Origin: Daldinia sp. FL1419
Lineage: Eukaryota; Ascomycota; Sordariomycetes; Xylariales; Hypoxylaceae
Direction: 5' to 3'
Length of the DNA stretch: 64,000 nucleotides
Assembly: GCA_025201765.1 (NCBI GenBank)
Contig: MU623495.1
Coordinates: forward strand, 1-64,000
The notes under the pieces are model-generated. The model did no database searches, was not told where the DNA came from, and was given only the letters and a program-made list of their open reading frames with translations. Position numbers and translations under genes: made by a program. Shown in pieces: positions 48,979 to 62,237 of the stretch (within the stretch, counting starts at the first letter, position 1; each line of letters opens with the position of its first letter).

Positions 48979-51530
48979 TTAACTAATTCCACTGGGTTTA
49001 CGGGACCTCTTTCGCCCAGAGCCAGGCCTGTCTTCTTCCGCCTCATTAGTGTCCGCCGCAAGTATATTATCCCTCCCTAGAGGGCTCCCTCCGTTCCTAC
49101 TGCGTCGTTGGTGGTGCCCCCCAGGTATGCCTAAACCCTGGACTGGATTTTGAGAGGAATCTTGGCTAGCTAGCAGAGATGAGAAAGGGCCAGGCGAAGC
49201 TGCGCGGGATGATGACGATTCGGGGCTGCTATCGTTGCTGTCGTCTCTATACCGTTCCGTTTCCGAGACCTTGACATCCCAGCCCCTTTTTTCGAGTTCG
49301 AGGTCGGAAAACTCGTATACTTGGCCCGGCGGAGGGATAGCAAACTTCTTTGACTTTTCGACAAATTGGTTATACTGGCTGGCCTGTGCCATTTGGTATT
49401 TCTTCCGATCCTCTTCTCCCATGATACTTTCAACTCGCCGGGGTAAATAGATGGAGTTGTTCCCAAGAGTTAAGAAGCTCTCTACCGAATCGCGATCGCG
49501 AAGTGCGTAACGTGAACCAGAAGCCCCTGGGGTATTAAAACTGAATGTAGACTCTTCTGGGTACGCATAGAATCCGTTCGCCTTTTTCTCGGGAGCTGCA
49601 AATTTACCCTCGACCTTCTCCGGAGGTAGTACGTTACTCTTGGATCTGTGCACAGTTGCCTTTTCTTTGCCCTTGCTCCTCTGCCTTTGCACCTCGGCTG
49701 CCGGGATGAATGTCTCCGGGACAATGTTTAGATCGTCACCCGTCTGCTCGGCTTGTTCCACAGCTTGTTGTACCGTCGTATTCGCGTCCGCCGTCGCAGC
49801 GTCCGCTCGAGGCCCACCCCAAGTTCTTTGGCCAGCAGTAAATATGCCGTAGACCATATAGTACCAATTGAGAAATGGGTTAAGGACAAACATCATGGGA
49901 TAGAGCCAGATCTTGAATCGCTTTAGCTTGAGACCAAAGTATATCATCATCAACCAATTTAGACCAAGAGAAATAGCGATGAAACCGACAGGAAGCTGAT
50001 CTATTCTCATTGTCGTAGTCATTATTGACAGCATCATTATGAAGAAGAGCAAGGCCGTCGTTCGAATCGTGTTTTGCATGAATCGCACCACCAGCAAGAT
50101 CGGGTATCGCTTCCAAAGACGCCAATCGGTCAACATGCACACTTCGTTCGTGATGAACCCGAGAAACCACCTCCGCCGTTGCTTAACCAGCGACTTGACG
50201 GTCTGAACTGCTTCCGTTTTGCAAAATGCAGAGGTGCACATCTGGATCTGATACCGCTTCTTGGCCCCGATCATGAAAAGATGGGTAAGCCATCGATCTT
50301 CGCCCAGATGACTTTTCGCAAAGTCGAACAAGTCTTCGCATTGTTCGGCTTTGTCGGCAAAGTAATATTTGGCCATTCTACGGAACGCAGAGAATCGCAA
50401 CATGGTGAGAGCTCCTGGCAAGCAAGTGACTGCACCACATCCCGACTCTACGGTCCTTTCAAATAACTGCCCGTGGATGTATTCCATATCTTGAAGCAAT
50501 GTGATTATGCTGTGCTTTTTCGTCGTTGAAGTAATAACGCCTGTCATGGCTAACATGTCCCTGCTGTTCCCCGGACTAAGTTCCATATCGTATACGAAAT
50601 TTTGCAGACAGACCCTATCCAGTATGCAATCCGAATCGATGAAGAGGATAAAAAGATTGTCATTCCGCTTCAGATACTCTTTATAGACTTTGTCGATGAG
50701 TTTGAAGGTCGATTTTTGACAGTGGCGTTTTCCACCGTGGGGGAATCGTGAAACCGTAATTCGAGCGGACCGGTATGAAACGTCGATACTCTTAGGATAC
50801 GACTCGAGGGTAAGTGGAACGCCAAGCTTCTCGATAGTGTTGAGATATAGCTCGTCCTCTTGGTCTCCGTCAAACGATAGAAATACGTGAATACACGAAG
50901 GTGGATAATCGCAGTCCACAACGGAGTTGATAGCGGTAACGAGAACATCAGGCTCTTCCTTATAACAAGGCATGACAATAACGACTTTGGGTGCAGAAAC
51001 CTCATCTAGCACTTCCTTAACGCGTTTCGTCCTTCCGAGCTGATGGGTGACAAGCTGGTAAACACAAAAAAGCCATGGGACAGTTAACAACCCCGCAAAA
51101 CTCCAGAATGCGAACCACTGAAGGACGTCAACCATATCGACCGGCCAATATTGGGTAATCTGGCTTGGGAGCGGTAAAGTAACAATCATAATAGGCAAGA
51201 AGATGAAACTGTTCTTCTATTAGTAGCCAAAAGTCGAACGTCTTGTTAGATACATACCGAAGTCCGGTGAAGAAGAAGGCGACGGCGATAGCTAGTACCC
51301 TAATCGTCCAATGTTCTGCCTTTTGGAATACCTTGACGAGACAGTACAGAAAGGCAGATAACCACAGAAACCACTCGAGAAGGGCCGCCAACATTACGAC
51401 GCCCACGATCGCGGTGTAGATGATCTGGGGGCGAGCGTCAGTACGCTATCCGAACGAATAAAAAAAATTTCATTGGAAAATGCTTTCTTACCTCGTGGAC
51501 CGGCCATGTTTCCGTAATGTCTCGCGCCAT
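48979..51530 (-). CDS. chs6: Chitin synthase, class VI
   Basis: Plasma-membrane processive GT2 enzyme polymerising UDP-GlcNAc into chitin. Exons 51530-51492, 51424-51258 and 51208-48979 encode 811 residues. N-terminal spans cover about residues 15-125 (IIYTAIVGVVMLAALLEWFL, VLQWFAFWSFAGLLTVPWLF). The catalytic domain shows VVIVMPCYKEEPDVL, LSFDGDQED, FIDSDC (Asp near 260-262), CLPGALTMLRF (about 331), GEDRWLTHL (about 371-379) and the product-binding QRRRW at 412-416. More spans follow at about 430-530. The C-terminal ~270 residues are hydrophilic and disordered. There is no myosin motor, and the length and the MARDITETWPVHE start fit class VI; the class number follows the usual fungal scheme. 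The neighbouring BAR gene is on the same strand. Confidence 0.92.
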
Positions 51531-53708
51531 CTTAAAACTGGCCGTGTAAGTTATTGATCGGCCTTGAGCCGAAAGATTTTTTTTTTTTCCCTTTGGATTT
51601 AGTCACGGCTGGTTTTCAAGTCCGGAAAAGGGCTGTCTATGTGGCTCGCTCCTCACACAAGCATCCTTATTAAAGGAAAAGCTCAGGTGTGCTGCGGTTA
51701 CACCAGAATGTTTATTTGCGGCTACCCGCAGCAGGATGCAAGGGGGTCCCCTCGCTTGAGCTGTGCAAGTTTTAAAAAGAACAAAGTTGCGTCTCTATAT
51801 CCCGTATAACGAGGGATGTGTTGTAATGGCCATATACGGTGTATCATAGACCTCGAGATGAAGTGGCGGCACCTCCTATTGTTGGCTAAACGATGGCTGT
51901 CCAGCTACCGATCATAACAGGTAAGGCGAGTGCCACGATGATCCGTATAAGATGAGAATATTCCCGAGAACGTGTAACCACCAGATACCTGTTGCTTTCA
52001 GTTCCGACCGAGCTGGTGTAATATGGTAACGATGTGGAACGACGAAGGAAGGACTGATAGTAAGGAATGTAGTCGCTTTCTCCGGCGACGATACCGAGTT
52101 GGGAAGCCAGGTACCAGGCGTCAAAACGGGTTAAATGTATAATGAGCGCTCGCCAGGTAGAAAAGATGGGTAGCTGGGTTTACAGAGTCAGTGAGCTCTC
52201 TTATGTATACTGGTTGGGCGACGGTCCCGATCTGGACTTGAAGCTTGGCGGGAAGGGTACAACGGCTGGTGGTCAGCGGGACCTGCAGGCGAACTGCACG
52301 TATGGAGACACTGTATCTGGGATACTGCGTGGTCTGGATATTCTTGGACCGATAGACTCACATAGTATAAAACAGAATACGGTACTAGATGTCCCAGGGG
52401 ACTGAAGCTGGCTAGAATACCGTTGCGTACGACAGCTAATAAGCATAGACACGGTCAAAGTACGGGGAGTGTGATGATGAGCATCCGACAACTAGCCTCT
52501 AGGCTCTAAACCTGGCCAGGTCGGAAGCTTCCATTGCAGGCCGCGTCGGCCGCAAACTAAGGGAAGCACAAAAACCGCGATGGAAAACGTCTAGAAAGCC
52601 GATATATTTGCAGGGATGCAGCAAGTTTGCCATCAACCCCATGCACGGCAGATGAAATCGCCTCGGAACATTTTGTATAATTTGGCGGCTATGGATATTC
52701 ACGTAAACATTGATGAAATTATTGAAAGAGAAGCCGTACCGGTGAGATGTAATGTACATTAAGGTTGACTTGGCTATCAAAGGGTAGGAAGGCAAACCCG
52801 AGTAGTATGCAACCTCTGAAGATCTATTCACAGATACGATTACCTCTTCTGTAAGTGCTTACTTGGTCAGCATCATAGCGCTTGCCTTGGAAGTTGAATT
52901 GTTTGTGTAGTTAATGATGATGACGGTGAACTTGCACCCTGATGGCGTTTTTCTCTAACCTTGTTAAAACTGGTGTGAGCACCTATCGCATCTATTTGCG
53001 GTATTCATGTACATTGTGAAGGACATAGTTAGAGCCAACGCAATCTCGCCAGGAAAAGACAAAGGAAAGGGAGGAAAAACAAGCTATAGATTATCCAATC
53101 AGTCGAGTAAGCCGGACTGCGTGTTCTATCCGTAAAATAAGGAAGCCGGACTGGATCACTTTAGCCAGTAGTGCTGTGATGGCTGCGTACCGGCCCGGTT
53201 AGGAAGCAATTAATATTTCAGTTTGCTTTCTTTTTCTTCTCCCCACAGTGCTGTTTATAGAACACAAGGCAGTTTGTATATATTATAAGGCGAGCCCAAC
53301 TTGTTAGTTGCATTCAGATTATCCGATCGATGGGTTAGGGTGGACCCATCCGTAGGGCACCTCAGTTGGAAGTCTAGTGACGTGATGAAGAAAGGGGATA
53401 ATTGGGGATATACGAGTGTTGTACGGAGCACGGATATCACGGAGTCGTATAAGTAACATAGTTCGGATAAGTCCAGCCATTCGATACTATAATGTGTTTG
53501 CCGATGAAACGGTCGACCTGAGGACTGTTGTACGACTGCTTCGTCGAAGAAAGTAGGTAGTTTGGAATAACCTTTCAAGGAAAGAAATGACAGGCGAAAA
53601 AGGATCGACGACTACATGCATGGCTATTACAACTTTGGTAGCAGCATGAAAGGCGCTGAAGGGAGTTGGTTAAAGCGTCACACGCGGCTCAAAAAGCGTC
53701 ACGGCCGT

Positions 53709-53743
53709 GCTACTACGGGCTACTACGGGCTACTACGGGCTAC
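53709..53743 (+). repeat. 10-bp tandem repeat, 3.5 copies
   Basis: The unit GCTACTACGG is repeated exactly three times and then GCTAC. Non-coding context. Confidence 0.9.
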
Positions 53744-54240
53744 AAGTTGACCGTGAGCTGCGTAGTGGACTTTACCTCTAGTCTAGGCGGAAAGGTGGCC
53801 GCGCTAAATGGACGATCTAAGCGAACTATCCTTGAATATTTCCCTGCAAGAAGTCTGCAAGGGTGAAAAGGCTAGCCTGCCTGCCACGTTACTACCCAGG
53901 TCTAAGTGCGTTGCCGTGCCCAGACCTCGTCAGCGAGACCCAGTCAGGTACTAGGTATTGTACTAGGTATTGTACAAGTTCGAAAGTGCGAGAGCGAAAC
54001 TTTATTAAGCGCCGAAGGAGGGACTGAAGTCTGAAGGGAGCATTTTTACCTTTTGTCATAACGTCCGAAACAGCAGTCTGGGGACAGTCCGGAGACAGTA
54101 TAGCGGCCTGGAGCCGAGATCTCCGAGATGCAAAGGTTTGGCTACAAAAAGAGCTATCGAATTTTGTATAGGTATTAGACACACACGTACCTGATGTAGT
54201 ATAGTATAGTATATAGTAGTATAGAGTCAACTGCAACTCT

Positions 54241-54295
54241 TTCGCATCCCCTTCGCATCCCCTTCGCATCCCCTTCGCATCCCCTTCGCATCCCA
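54241..54295 (+). repeat. 11-bp tandem repeat, 5 copies
   Basis: The unit TTCGCATCCCC occurs five times in a row, the last ending in A. On the minus strand it generates a repetitive Gly/Cys/Glu/Asp/Ala/Lys frame, which is a by-product. Confidence 0.92.
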
Positions 54296-56541
54296 TTGCC
54301 CAGATCTATCCTAGGGTTTCATCCAAGATCCATGCGAGCACACGTAAGCTGCAATATCAGTTCCACGAGAGCAATAAATTAATACTACAGAGGGTAGCAG
54401 TCGCGAAGGGGCGAGGAGGGAGCAAAAGGGAGCAAAAGGGAAGCAAAAAAGGTCTCGCCAATATAAAATTTTCTGGGGAGCATGCGGCGGCATCTTAATG
54501 GTTAATTGCTACTTTACAATGTTGGTTGAGATCCCAGCACGACTTTCCAACCAGCCGACATCAACCGGTTTATCCGGCATCCCGCTCAACAGGTAGGTAG
54601 TTTAGAACCCGTCGGCCCTGGTCGTATATATATATCCTATAAGTAGCCGATTCAAAAGTTGTCAGGGCAGAGTGACTAACGAAAACTACCTACTATTCGT
54701 AAGACAATATCGATTCGCCATCGATTCATAGCGTTTACGGTGTAAGCGAGACTATCAAATAGAGCATGCAGCTATTTGCAATCCCACGTAGCCAAGTTCG
54801 TGATCGCGTTGTTCCGAGTGCGTGGGCCCCGTCTGGCCGGAAAAGGACTCGAGAATATTTGCCACGGTCCTAACCGTTAGTTAGGTGCCGACCTCAAGAC
54901 CTTTCCATCTTCCTAGCTACCTAGGTATGTATTGCACCTAGGATCAAGGAGCAAAATAGCCAAAGGCGCGCAATTGGTGGGAATTAAGTGACTAGGCTTG
55001 CCGCTTTGCCTGTCAGCCGGCGAGTCGAAAGTTCGAGAGCAAACGTCAAGCTAGGAAAAGAAAAGGGGAATAGGGTTGGTTGAGACTTGACGTGATCAAT
55101 TCTGCCAAGAAAATACGGACGTATTTTGCTGCAGTTGAAAAATATTCTCTCAGAAATACCGTCATGTCATGCAGCCCCCATCCGAAAGTCCCAACACCAG
55201 GACTTCAGTCGGGTAGGGGTGAAAGAGCGAGTGCGATCCTGGAATGTTACTTGCAAGTTGCATGACGTGCTTCAGGCGCGGTTGTCTTTGTGGTTCAATG
55301 GCTTCTCCTAGTTCTAATACATAATGCACAAATCTTTGGCTGTCACTTATTTGGACTTATTGGGCTCTGACCTATCAATTTCAGCTGCAAGAGCTGCGTC
55401 GCCAAGCCTTCAATACGAGCCGCTATGAGGACCAGTCACGAAAGCCCCCTATGCTGTGCGACCCTATATGTGCCTACCTATCAAGTCGACAACACGGGGC
55501 GGGATCTTGGGGCTGAGAAAAAATTAAAAAAAAATCTTTTTTTTTCTTTTTTTTGGGGGGCGACTTTTGGTATATATCTATCGTTATGAATGCGTCTATC
55601 CTAAGGGATCTGCCCCCAACGTACAGTAAATTAGGCCTCATCTTGATGAAGAGACAGTTTTGGTAAGCGACCGGAGCATGGTATTTAATTTCTACAAATG
55701 CCATGCTTCCCCAAAATGGTTGTGAAGCCGGCTTAGCAGAAAGGGCCAATTACAATTAGGTAGTTACCATGTCTGAGGTATGAATAGAAGTGATGCATTT
55801 AACGATACGATGATGTCATGAAACTAAGTTTATGAGCCGCAATGCTAGTCTCACTTACCGAGTCGCATGCGCGAGTGAAGAATATGAGGCACATATGTCA
55901 CCTGCGATGTTGCTTAGGTGTTTTAAGCCAGTGTAAAACGAGTGACTTTAACTATAAATCAGCGTACATAAAACAAAGGGCAGCACAATGGCTAGCGCCA
56001 TAGAAGCAATTCGCAAGTAACGGCTCTCCAGTCTAATTGCAGGTATATTGTCCATCGTAAGATGACCTGCGGGACGAAGTTGGGCGTTGGAACCTAATTG
56101 GTTCACGCCAAAAAGATAAGACCACCGGGAACGGCCGGATGGCCAGCAAAGCAACGACTTCCACGATCCCCTTGTTGGCCTGCATCCTCGAATCCTCGGG
56201 CTAATCTCCTCTAGTATCGGCTTCCTGCTACTGGCGACTCGGACGTGTTGACTGGATTAACGGGTTCCCTGGGACGGCGGACGTCTGAAATATGAGACTA
56301 ACGCAGTCTGACATCTCGAGTCCCGTATCCCGTCTCGCATCGAGGAATATACTATGCTCCCACCAAAGGTTGCAACTTGCATATGAAGCATGTGCATAAC
56401 TTGGGGCCGTAAGATGACCCTGCCACAATGCTCAAATGTGTAGTGTATGTCTTATTCGGATCGATCAGGGGCGACGGTCAAGTCCTAAATTCATGAAAAT
56501 AATCGTGTTTGTTAGCGTCCATTTCGTTGTGTGCAACTTGA

Positions 56542-59500
56542 TTAGTGTCTCCCATAACCTCGCTGATTAGGCCGGCGGGGATTATGACGCTTGCTCATAT
56601 TGCTCCCTTCCACTCGGTCTGGAGCTGATTCTTCAGGGGTGCCGGCAGATGAGCCATTTTGGTCGACCTTGCGGCCTTGAGAGTTACCGTACCAGTCAAC
56701 GTCACTGAGTTGTAACCTGCGAACGCGTTGTCCGCTACGCTCTTTGGCAGACTTATCTGAGCGGTTGGTGTGGTAAGAAGACGGCTTGTCGTGACCTGAA
56801 TAAATATGAATATTTTTGTTGGGATTAAGCGGGGTCAAAAGAGTATCACCATCAGGTTCTTCGCTTTCGCGAAGGTCGTAGTTAAGCACCAAGTTTTTGA
56901 TGCGCTGCTGCTCCTCTCGTTCTGCCTGCTGCTGCGTCTTCATGGCAACCGCAAAGGTAGAGTCCGAAGGAAGTGCGACGGTTCGTGTCTACAAATGTTA
57001 GGAGAGTACAGATGATAGCAGGGCATTTAGAAAGCCAAGACAAGACATACCTGCTGTCTGTTACCTTTCTTTGTCAATAGAGAAAAGGCCATCGTGCTAG
57101 GCGCATCCCCTCCATTTGCGCTATCCGTGTCCGCTGTCGAAACGTCCCGGGTTTTAGGTCGGACCGGTAGCGGAACGTCGAACAACGGTTTGCGATCGAA
57201 TTTACGGGACTCTAAACTCTCAGCCATCATCTTTGCATACTCACGTTCAAAATCCGCCTCGTCTTCGGGATCAACCTCTTCGGCCTTCCTTGTCACTACA
57301 ATAGCTTCCTCTTCTGATTCATCTTGAGAATGCAGCTGGGTTTCCGCGTCCTAAACAATTAGTTTCTCTTTATACTATGTGAAGAGAGAGAGAGAGAGCA
57401 AGCACACCTCATAATCGTCTTCGAGTTCGGAATCATCTTCGTCGGCCTCTGGAAGCACAATGTCGCCGTCGCCTTCACCGACATCCCCGTCATCATCAGA
57501 AGAAGCGTCACTAGAGGCTTCATCCTGGTCGACGCTCTTGTCTAGACCGGCGTTCTTCTGGTCTTGCGCTACGGCGAGTTGAAATGCTTTGGTGGCTTCC
57601 TCTAGAGTAGTTGCCAGTTTCCACTGTGGTCTAGTGAGAGAAAATGTATCCTGAACAATAAACTCAATATCCATAGGGAGAGGTTGCTTCGTGTAAATGT
57701 AATACTGCGAGACTATTAGTTTGAACTATTTCGTAGTTAGAAATATACGAACTTGAAGGAATGAAAGAAAGTAGTCAAGCTTCTTCCCTGCGGCGCCTCG
57801 GTTGAAGAACATGCCACATGTCTCAAGCATTGTAGCTACCAGACGAATTCTAAAGTAGTCGTCAGGTAAATCGAAGGGATTCAACCGGCCGGGGACGGGT
57901 ACGCCATCTGATGAAATTAGTTCATTACGTGCAGCGCTCGAAAATGTTACTTACTATAACCAAACGTCATAATCTTATACATCGTGTCGAAGATTACTGG
58001 ATGCTCTAGCATTCGATAATTATAGAGCTCGCCCAAATACTTGACCTCGGCAATGCGCCTCTGGTTAAACTTGAAGTCGTTCTGTTCTAGCCCGAATACC
58101 ACGGATTCAATAACGTTGTCAATCACCGTAACTGTAAAATCCGGGTGATAACGGTAGATGGCGCTAAGGAGGATAGCAAGAATATGGATGCTTCCATATT
58201 TAACCTTGGCCGGTCTTGAAAACACCTTGACGAGGATTGCTACGACCTGTTATAGATTAATTGATGTCTCAAAAGGAACGTCCTTAGGAGTCTTACCTCG
58301 GACTCTTCCCAGTGGAGTCGACGGATCTGCTTGAGGACCTTGGTATAATTACGCTTTGTCAAGTCGAGATAGACAAGCTTGCGGATGAATAGTTCGGTAG
58401 GGGTTCGCTCCTTTTGCTGAATAGAGGCTCTTTCTGGGGGATCGACATAATATATCGCATTCTCAATGAGCATACGCTCTGGCTGGCCAATATGTTGTAC
58501 GGACTTTTTGCGCTGGAGAGTCTCTAGAAAGGTTGCCATGCGAGGCGAGGTGTCGGCATTTCGAAGCAGATACCTACCGCAGTTTTCCAGGAGATTACAG
58601 ATAATCTCGATGTTCATCCTAGAGAAATCGTCTAGGCTGACTTTCAGACAATGAAAAACGACGTGCTCGGGCACAATACCAAATTTGGTAAGCTCGGCTA
58701 GGTATCGAATATTGCTTAGTCGTACCTGTCCAAGAAAATCCTTTTCTTTTCGCCTCTGGAGGCTGCGAAACTCGGCATCAAGATACTCCACTACACCTTT
58801 AGGGACGTCAGGCATATATCGGCCAAGTGTAGCTATAAGACGAGACCAGAACGGTAAGAGATCTGTTCGACCTTTAGGCACTTCCGTAAGCCCCTTGATA
58901 AGGCGGTTCCTGGACGCTTTGGAGTTGAGAAAACAGAAATCTATAGCCGCTTGATCGACCGCGTCCTTGTGAGTGAGTTCTGGTAGCCGACTGAGTAACA
59001 CATCTACCTGGGCGCCGATAGTTTTATTGGCGATGGAGGTCGATTGGTCGTCATTCGCTTCCGAAGGTACAGCCTCGGCAGAATCGGCTCTCTTGCCAAC
59101 CTGCTCATCCAGATCGGTTTTCTTTTTCTTGCCGTCTTCAAGCAGTATGCCAGGGACCTTTCCTTTCAGATCTACCAGATTCTCGTAGAAGCGACGCTCG
59201 TCCTCGTCTTCCCAGATGCCTGCGCCTTCGCTCTGACCGCGAAGGTACTCTCCGGTCTTGACTAAACCAATGGCACCATTAGTAGCCGAGAAGCCATCTC
59301 CGGTTTCCTTGAGATCTGGCATCTCCACACCAATCGCGTCGGCTATAACCTGAGCATTGCTTACTAGGCGTTCTTGAGCTTTTAATTGTCGTTCGAAATT
59401 GGCTTGGCGATCCTCGAATACTTCTCCCGACTTGACGTAGGCCTCCGAGTTCCTGCCGCGCTGCGTCACAATGTTCTTTTGGTCTCGTACGAGATGAGCC

Positions 59501-60475
59501 TTGACGTCTTCGAAATATCGTTTTAGAATGTTTTTGAATCGCTCTCGCAGTTCAGAGCTGGCAAAGGGCGGATCGTCGGAATCAGCCTTTTCATTTTGAT
59601 CCTCAGCTTGCTTGTTTTCCGCAGACATGGTCGCACCATCTTCTTCCACAGTCTTGCGGCCCTCCGACCCGGCAGATTTTACTCCCAAAATATCCCAGCC
59701 GAAGGATTTCACGAAGATAACTAAAAGAGGCAAATTCACATGATCTCGGTCGTAACCTAGGAGATCCTTGAGTACTTCAAGAGGAAAAGGCTCGGCCCCG
59801 CCACCTTTGCCTGATTTAATTTTTAACTCGGCATTCTTTCCATTGGCACTACGCGTAGCATCGTCCGGTTTAACATCGTCAAGAGTTCGTAAAACACCCA
59901 CAAGCCATAGTTCGGTAATTACTCTTAAAAGAGCTCGCTGTCGAACGAGACGTTCCTTCTCTTCCTTTTCGCGAACTTCAGGGGCTAGCGATTTTAATAG
60001 GCTCTTATCTGGCGTAGCCATTCCCTTGCCAAGTAGCCATCCTAAGTATTCCGTAAAGTCGGCAGGACCGAATCGTTGATGTAAAGCGCTAACAATCTCC
60101 ACGGCCGCATCGATTTCACCGGGGGTCTTGAGTTTGCTTAGCCCTTCATAGCATGCTGAAATAATCTCGGATAAATACTTGGTAAGACTTAAGGTCCGTA
60201 TATCTTGTAGGAACGTATTTAAAGTTGCAGGTGTGATGGCGGTTCGTAATCGCTTGATAAACGCGGTATTCTTTCTTAGAGAGGAATCGAGAGGCGGGTT
60301 GACGGGGAGGACATCTAACCTGACGTCAATAGTTTTCATATCGTTGGAAGATGTAAATTTTACCTAGTTCACCATCCCACGCACGCTGGTTGAGCGAGAG
60401 TAACTCGCCTAGACGATGTTAGCGAACGACATTCAAAAGGAGCCAACAAAACTAACGTTTTCTTTGGCGGTCCAT
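56542..60475 (-). CDS. upf2: Nonsense-mediated decay factor UPF2/Nmd2
   Basis: Scaffold linking UPF1 and UPF3 in nonsense-mediated mRNA decay. Eight exons: 60475-60457, 60408-60364, 60314-58297, 58246-57955, 57907-57753, 57704-57408, 57350-57051, 56988-56542; 1190 residues, phases closed. It starts MDRQRKRELLSLNQRAWDGE. MIF4G-type domains: first with KNTAFIKRLRTAITPATLNT and IISACYEGLSKLKTPGEIDA; second about 455-640 (LPELTHKDAVDQAAIDFCFL, GVVEYLDAEFRSLQ); third from about 650 (FIRKLVYLDLTKRNYTKVLK, VVAILVKVFSRPAKVKYGSI, HPDFTVTVIDNVIESVVFGL). An acidic region follows (SSDASSDDDGDVGEGDGD). The C-terminus has the conserved ESRKFDRKPLFDVPLP and IKNLVLNYDLRESEE, the UPF1-binding part, ending LQLSDVDWYG plus a basic tail. 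The last exon may hide an in-frame intron (56849-56796). Confidence 0.93.
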
Positions 60476-62128
60476 GCCGGACAGCTCGTAGTTTTCAGAT
60501 TACTTGATCCAATTGCTACATTCGTCACGGTGGTAACCCTGCTAAGGGATATATCGCCCCCGGAAGAGGAAGCGACCCGGTGAATTAGGCTTGGTGGGCA
60601 TCGGTAGACAAGTCAGCAAGACTGTCGTGTACAAAAGAAGCAAGGCAATTGCTGGGCTGAATCGTAAAGTAGTTCTTGTTGGGGCAGTGCGATCCTTTAG
60701 ATGAGGAGATATTAAGTCAATGCGGCCGTAGTGCTGCGACGGCAAAAGTCAAAGACCTTTAGGTCTGATGAATGGAGGCGTATCTGTAAACGATGTCGTT
60801 TGAAATCGTCCAATGAAAGAACGGCGCTGAGGACTTTCTTTGGATTCCGCGAAAATCTCGGGGAATCATAGGCCTAGCTTAGGTCGTTATAGAGTAACTT
60901 TGGCGGGGCAGTGTGCAGTAGATTGCTGGTCGAACAACTTTTAAGAAGTTCAGCCTCGCTCGCAGCTTAATCCAGCCAATGTTCCACAGTGAATTTAGCG
61001 CCAAGGTTAGACCTATCCAGCTTGGGTACACAAGGTTGAAAGTAAGACAAGCAGGAACGTTGTTGCACAGTTAGGGCTGTTACAATGCCCTAGGGAATGT
61101 CCTATAGGTCCACAATAGGTAGGTAGGTAGGTACCCAAGTCAGGCCTTCAAGTATCTATCTCATAAAGTACCTGCTTTAAACTGGAAGAGTCGAAATCTT
61201 CGAAATGTAATCAAATATAGCAGGTATCCACGTCATGTATTTCGTGAATGCAAATCATCCCCGCGTACTTCCTGCCTAACCTAGTACATTACATACATAT
61301 GTAGGTACTTGGCTGCTTAAACTAACGTACCTACGTCCATGCATAAGGCATATGCTTACCAGGTACATAATCTATAAAAGGCGAGTCGCGCTTCAAGCTT
61401 AAACGTTGAAAGCTCAATATTCGGTTGTCGAGTTCATAATGGGCTACCTTTTTCGGCATATCTTTGAAATTTATTAGTTACTCAATCGTTCAATTCTCTT
61501 TAATGTATTCTCGCTATTGTAGTATCTTAGCAATTCAATATTCTAGGTTGTGTATAGAGCCACTTGGCTATATTCAAAGAGCTCTCTCCATAGCATGATC
61601 GATGCCTTCATCGACAGGTTTGCTGGTTCCCTGATGTCCCCGAAACGGAGAAACCACACTATTCTGGAAAACAAGGTAGAGCGCCCCTTTTTCTATACAT
61701 ACAGATGGGAATCAAGCGCCTTAAAATTACTTGACCTATAAACTCCAGACGGACTACTCGAATGGGTTTTCCGGGGACGAGCACCGAGAAAACCGGAGTC
61801 TCAAGTTCCTGATATACGAGCCCTTACCCTCTTCTATTAATATATCGGCCCATCGGCTTATTCACTCCTAGTTATTCCCTTCAACATCACGTTACCGCGG
61901 ACGACACGACATTTGCTTTGGTGTTGGACCGGAATCCCGCGCTAGGAACGCAATGTGGATAAAAGCACGAAGGGTCTTGCTTCCCTTGCCTTTTTACGGC
62001 TTCTTGGTACACACAAGTTAGCGGATAGTTTCGATGGGGCACGGCACGAGATGATGGTCTAGGTAACCCAGCCTACCCGTCCAGTCTAGGCGATTTTCAT
62101 ATCTCCGCTGACTGCCAAAGTTGTTACC

Positions 62129-62134
62129 CTTATC
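62129..62134 (-). promoter_or_regulatory. GATA-factor site (GATAAG)
   Basis: CTTATC on the plus strand, i.e. GATAAG on the minus strand, about 640 bp upstream of the nitrate reductase start. NIT2/AreA-type nitrogen regulators bind such cores, usually as nearby pairs; the partner is at 62190. Confidence 0.55.
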
Positions 62135-62189
62135 ACTGGTCATGATTCGCTGTCATCGTCAATCTTGCTAAAGAAATCCAATTACCTCT

Positions 62190-62195
62190 GATAAG
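62190..62195 (+). promoter_or_regulatory. GATA-factor site (GATAAG)
   Basis: CTGATAAGAC, 35 bp upstream of the NIT4-type palindrome and about 580 bp before the start codon. It forms a pair of opposite orientation with 62129-62134. Confidence 0.55.
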
Positions 62196-62229
62196 ACCCA
62201 GACCGCGTCAAGCATCTCATTCGAACACA

Positions 62230-62237
62230 TCCGCGGA
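62230..62237. promoter_or_regulatory. NIT4/NirA-type nitrate-regulator palindrome
   Basis: Perfect TCCGCGGA, the symmetrical octamer bound by the Zn2Cys6 nitrate regulator NIT4 of Neurospora. It is 538 bp upstream of the nitrate reductase ATG and close to two GATAAG sites, as in nit-3 and niaD promoters. Function is inferred from sequence and position. Confidence 0.65.

Larger units (their letters stand above)
51531..56541. other. 5-kb gene-free intergenic region with small tandem repeats
   Basis: Between chitin synthase (promoter at the left) and UPF2 (3' end at the right). All frames are short and overlapping with no family features (for example 52142-52405 +, 53255-53578 -, 53892-54296 -, which reads through a tandem repeat). 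It holds the 10-bp and 11-bp repeats listed separately, a G-and-A-rich patch at about 54405-54455 and a T/C-rich homopolymer patch at 55521-55560. No RNA gene was found by eye. Confidence 0.5.

Noticed and set aside
54241..54295. Short regular repeats as a CRISPR-like array
   Set aside because: Direct tandem 11-mers without spacers, in a eukaryotic context.
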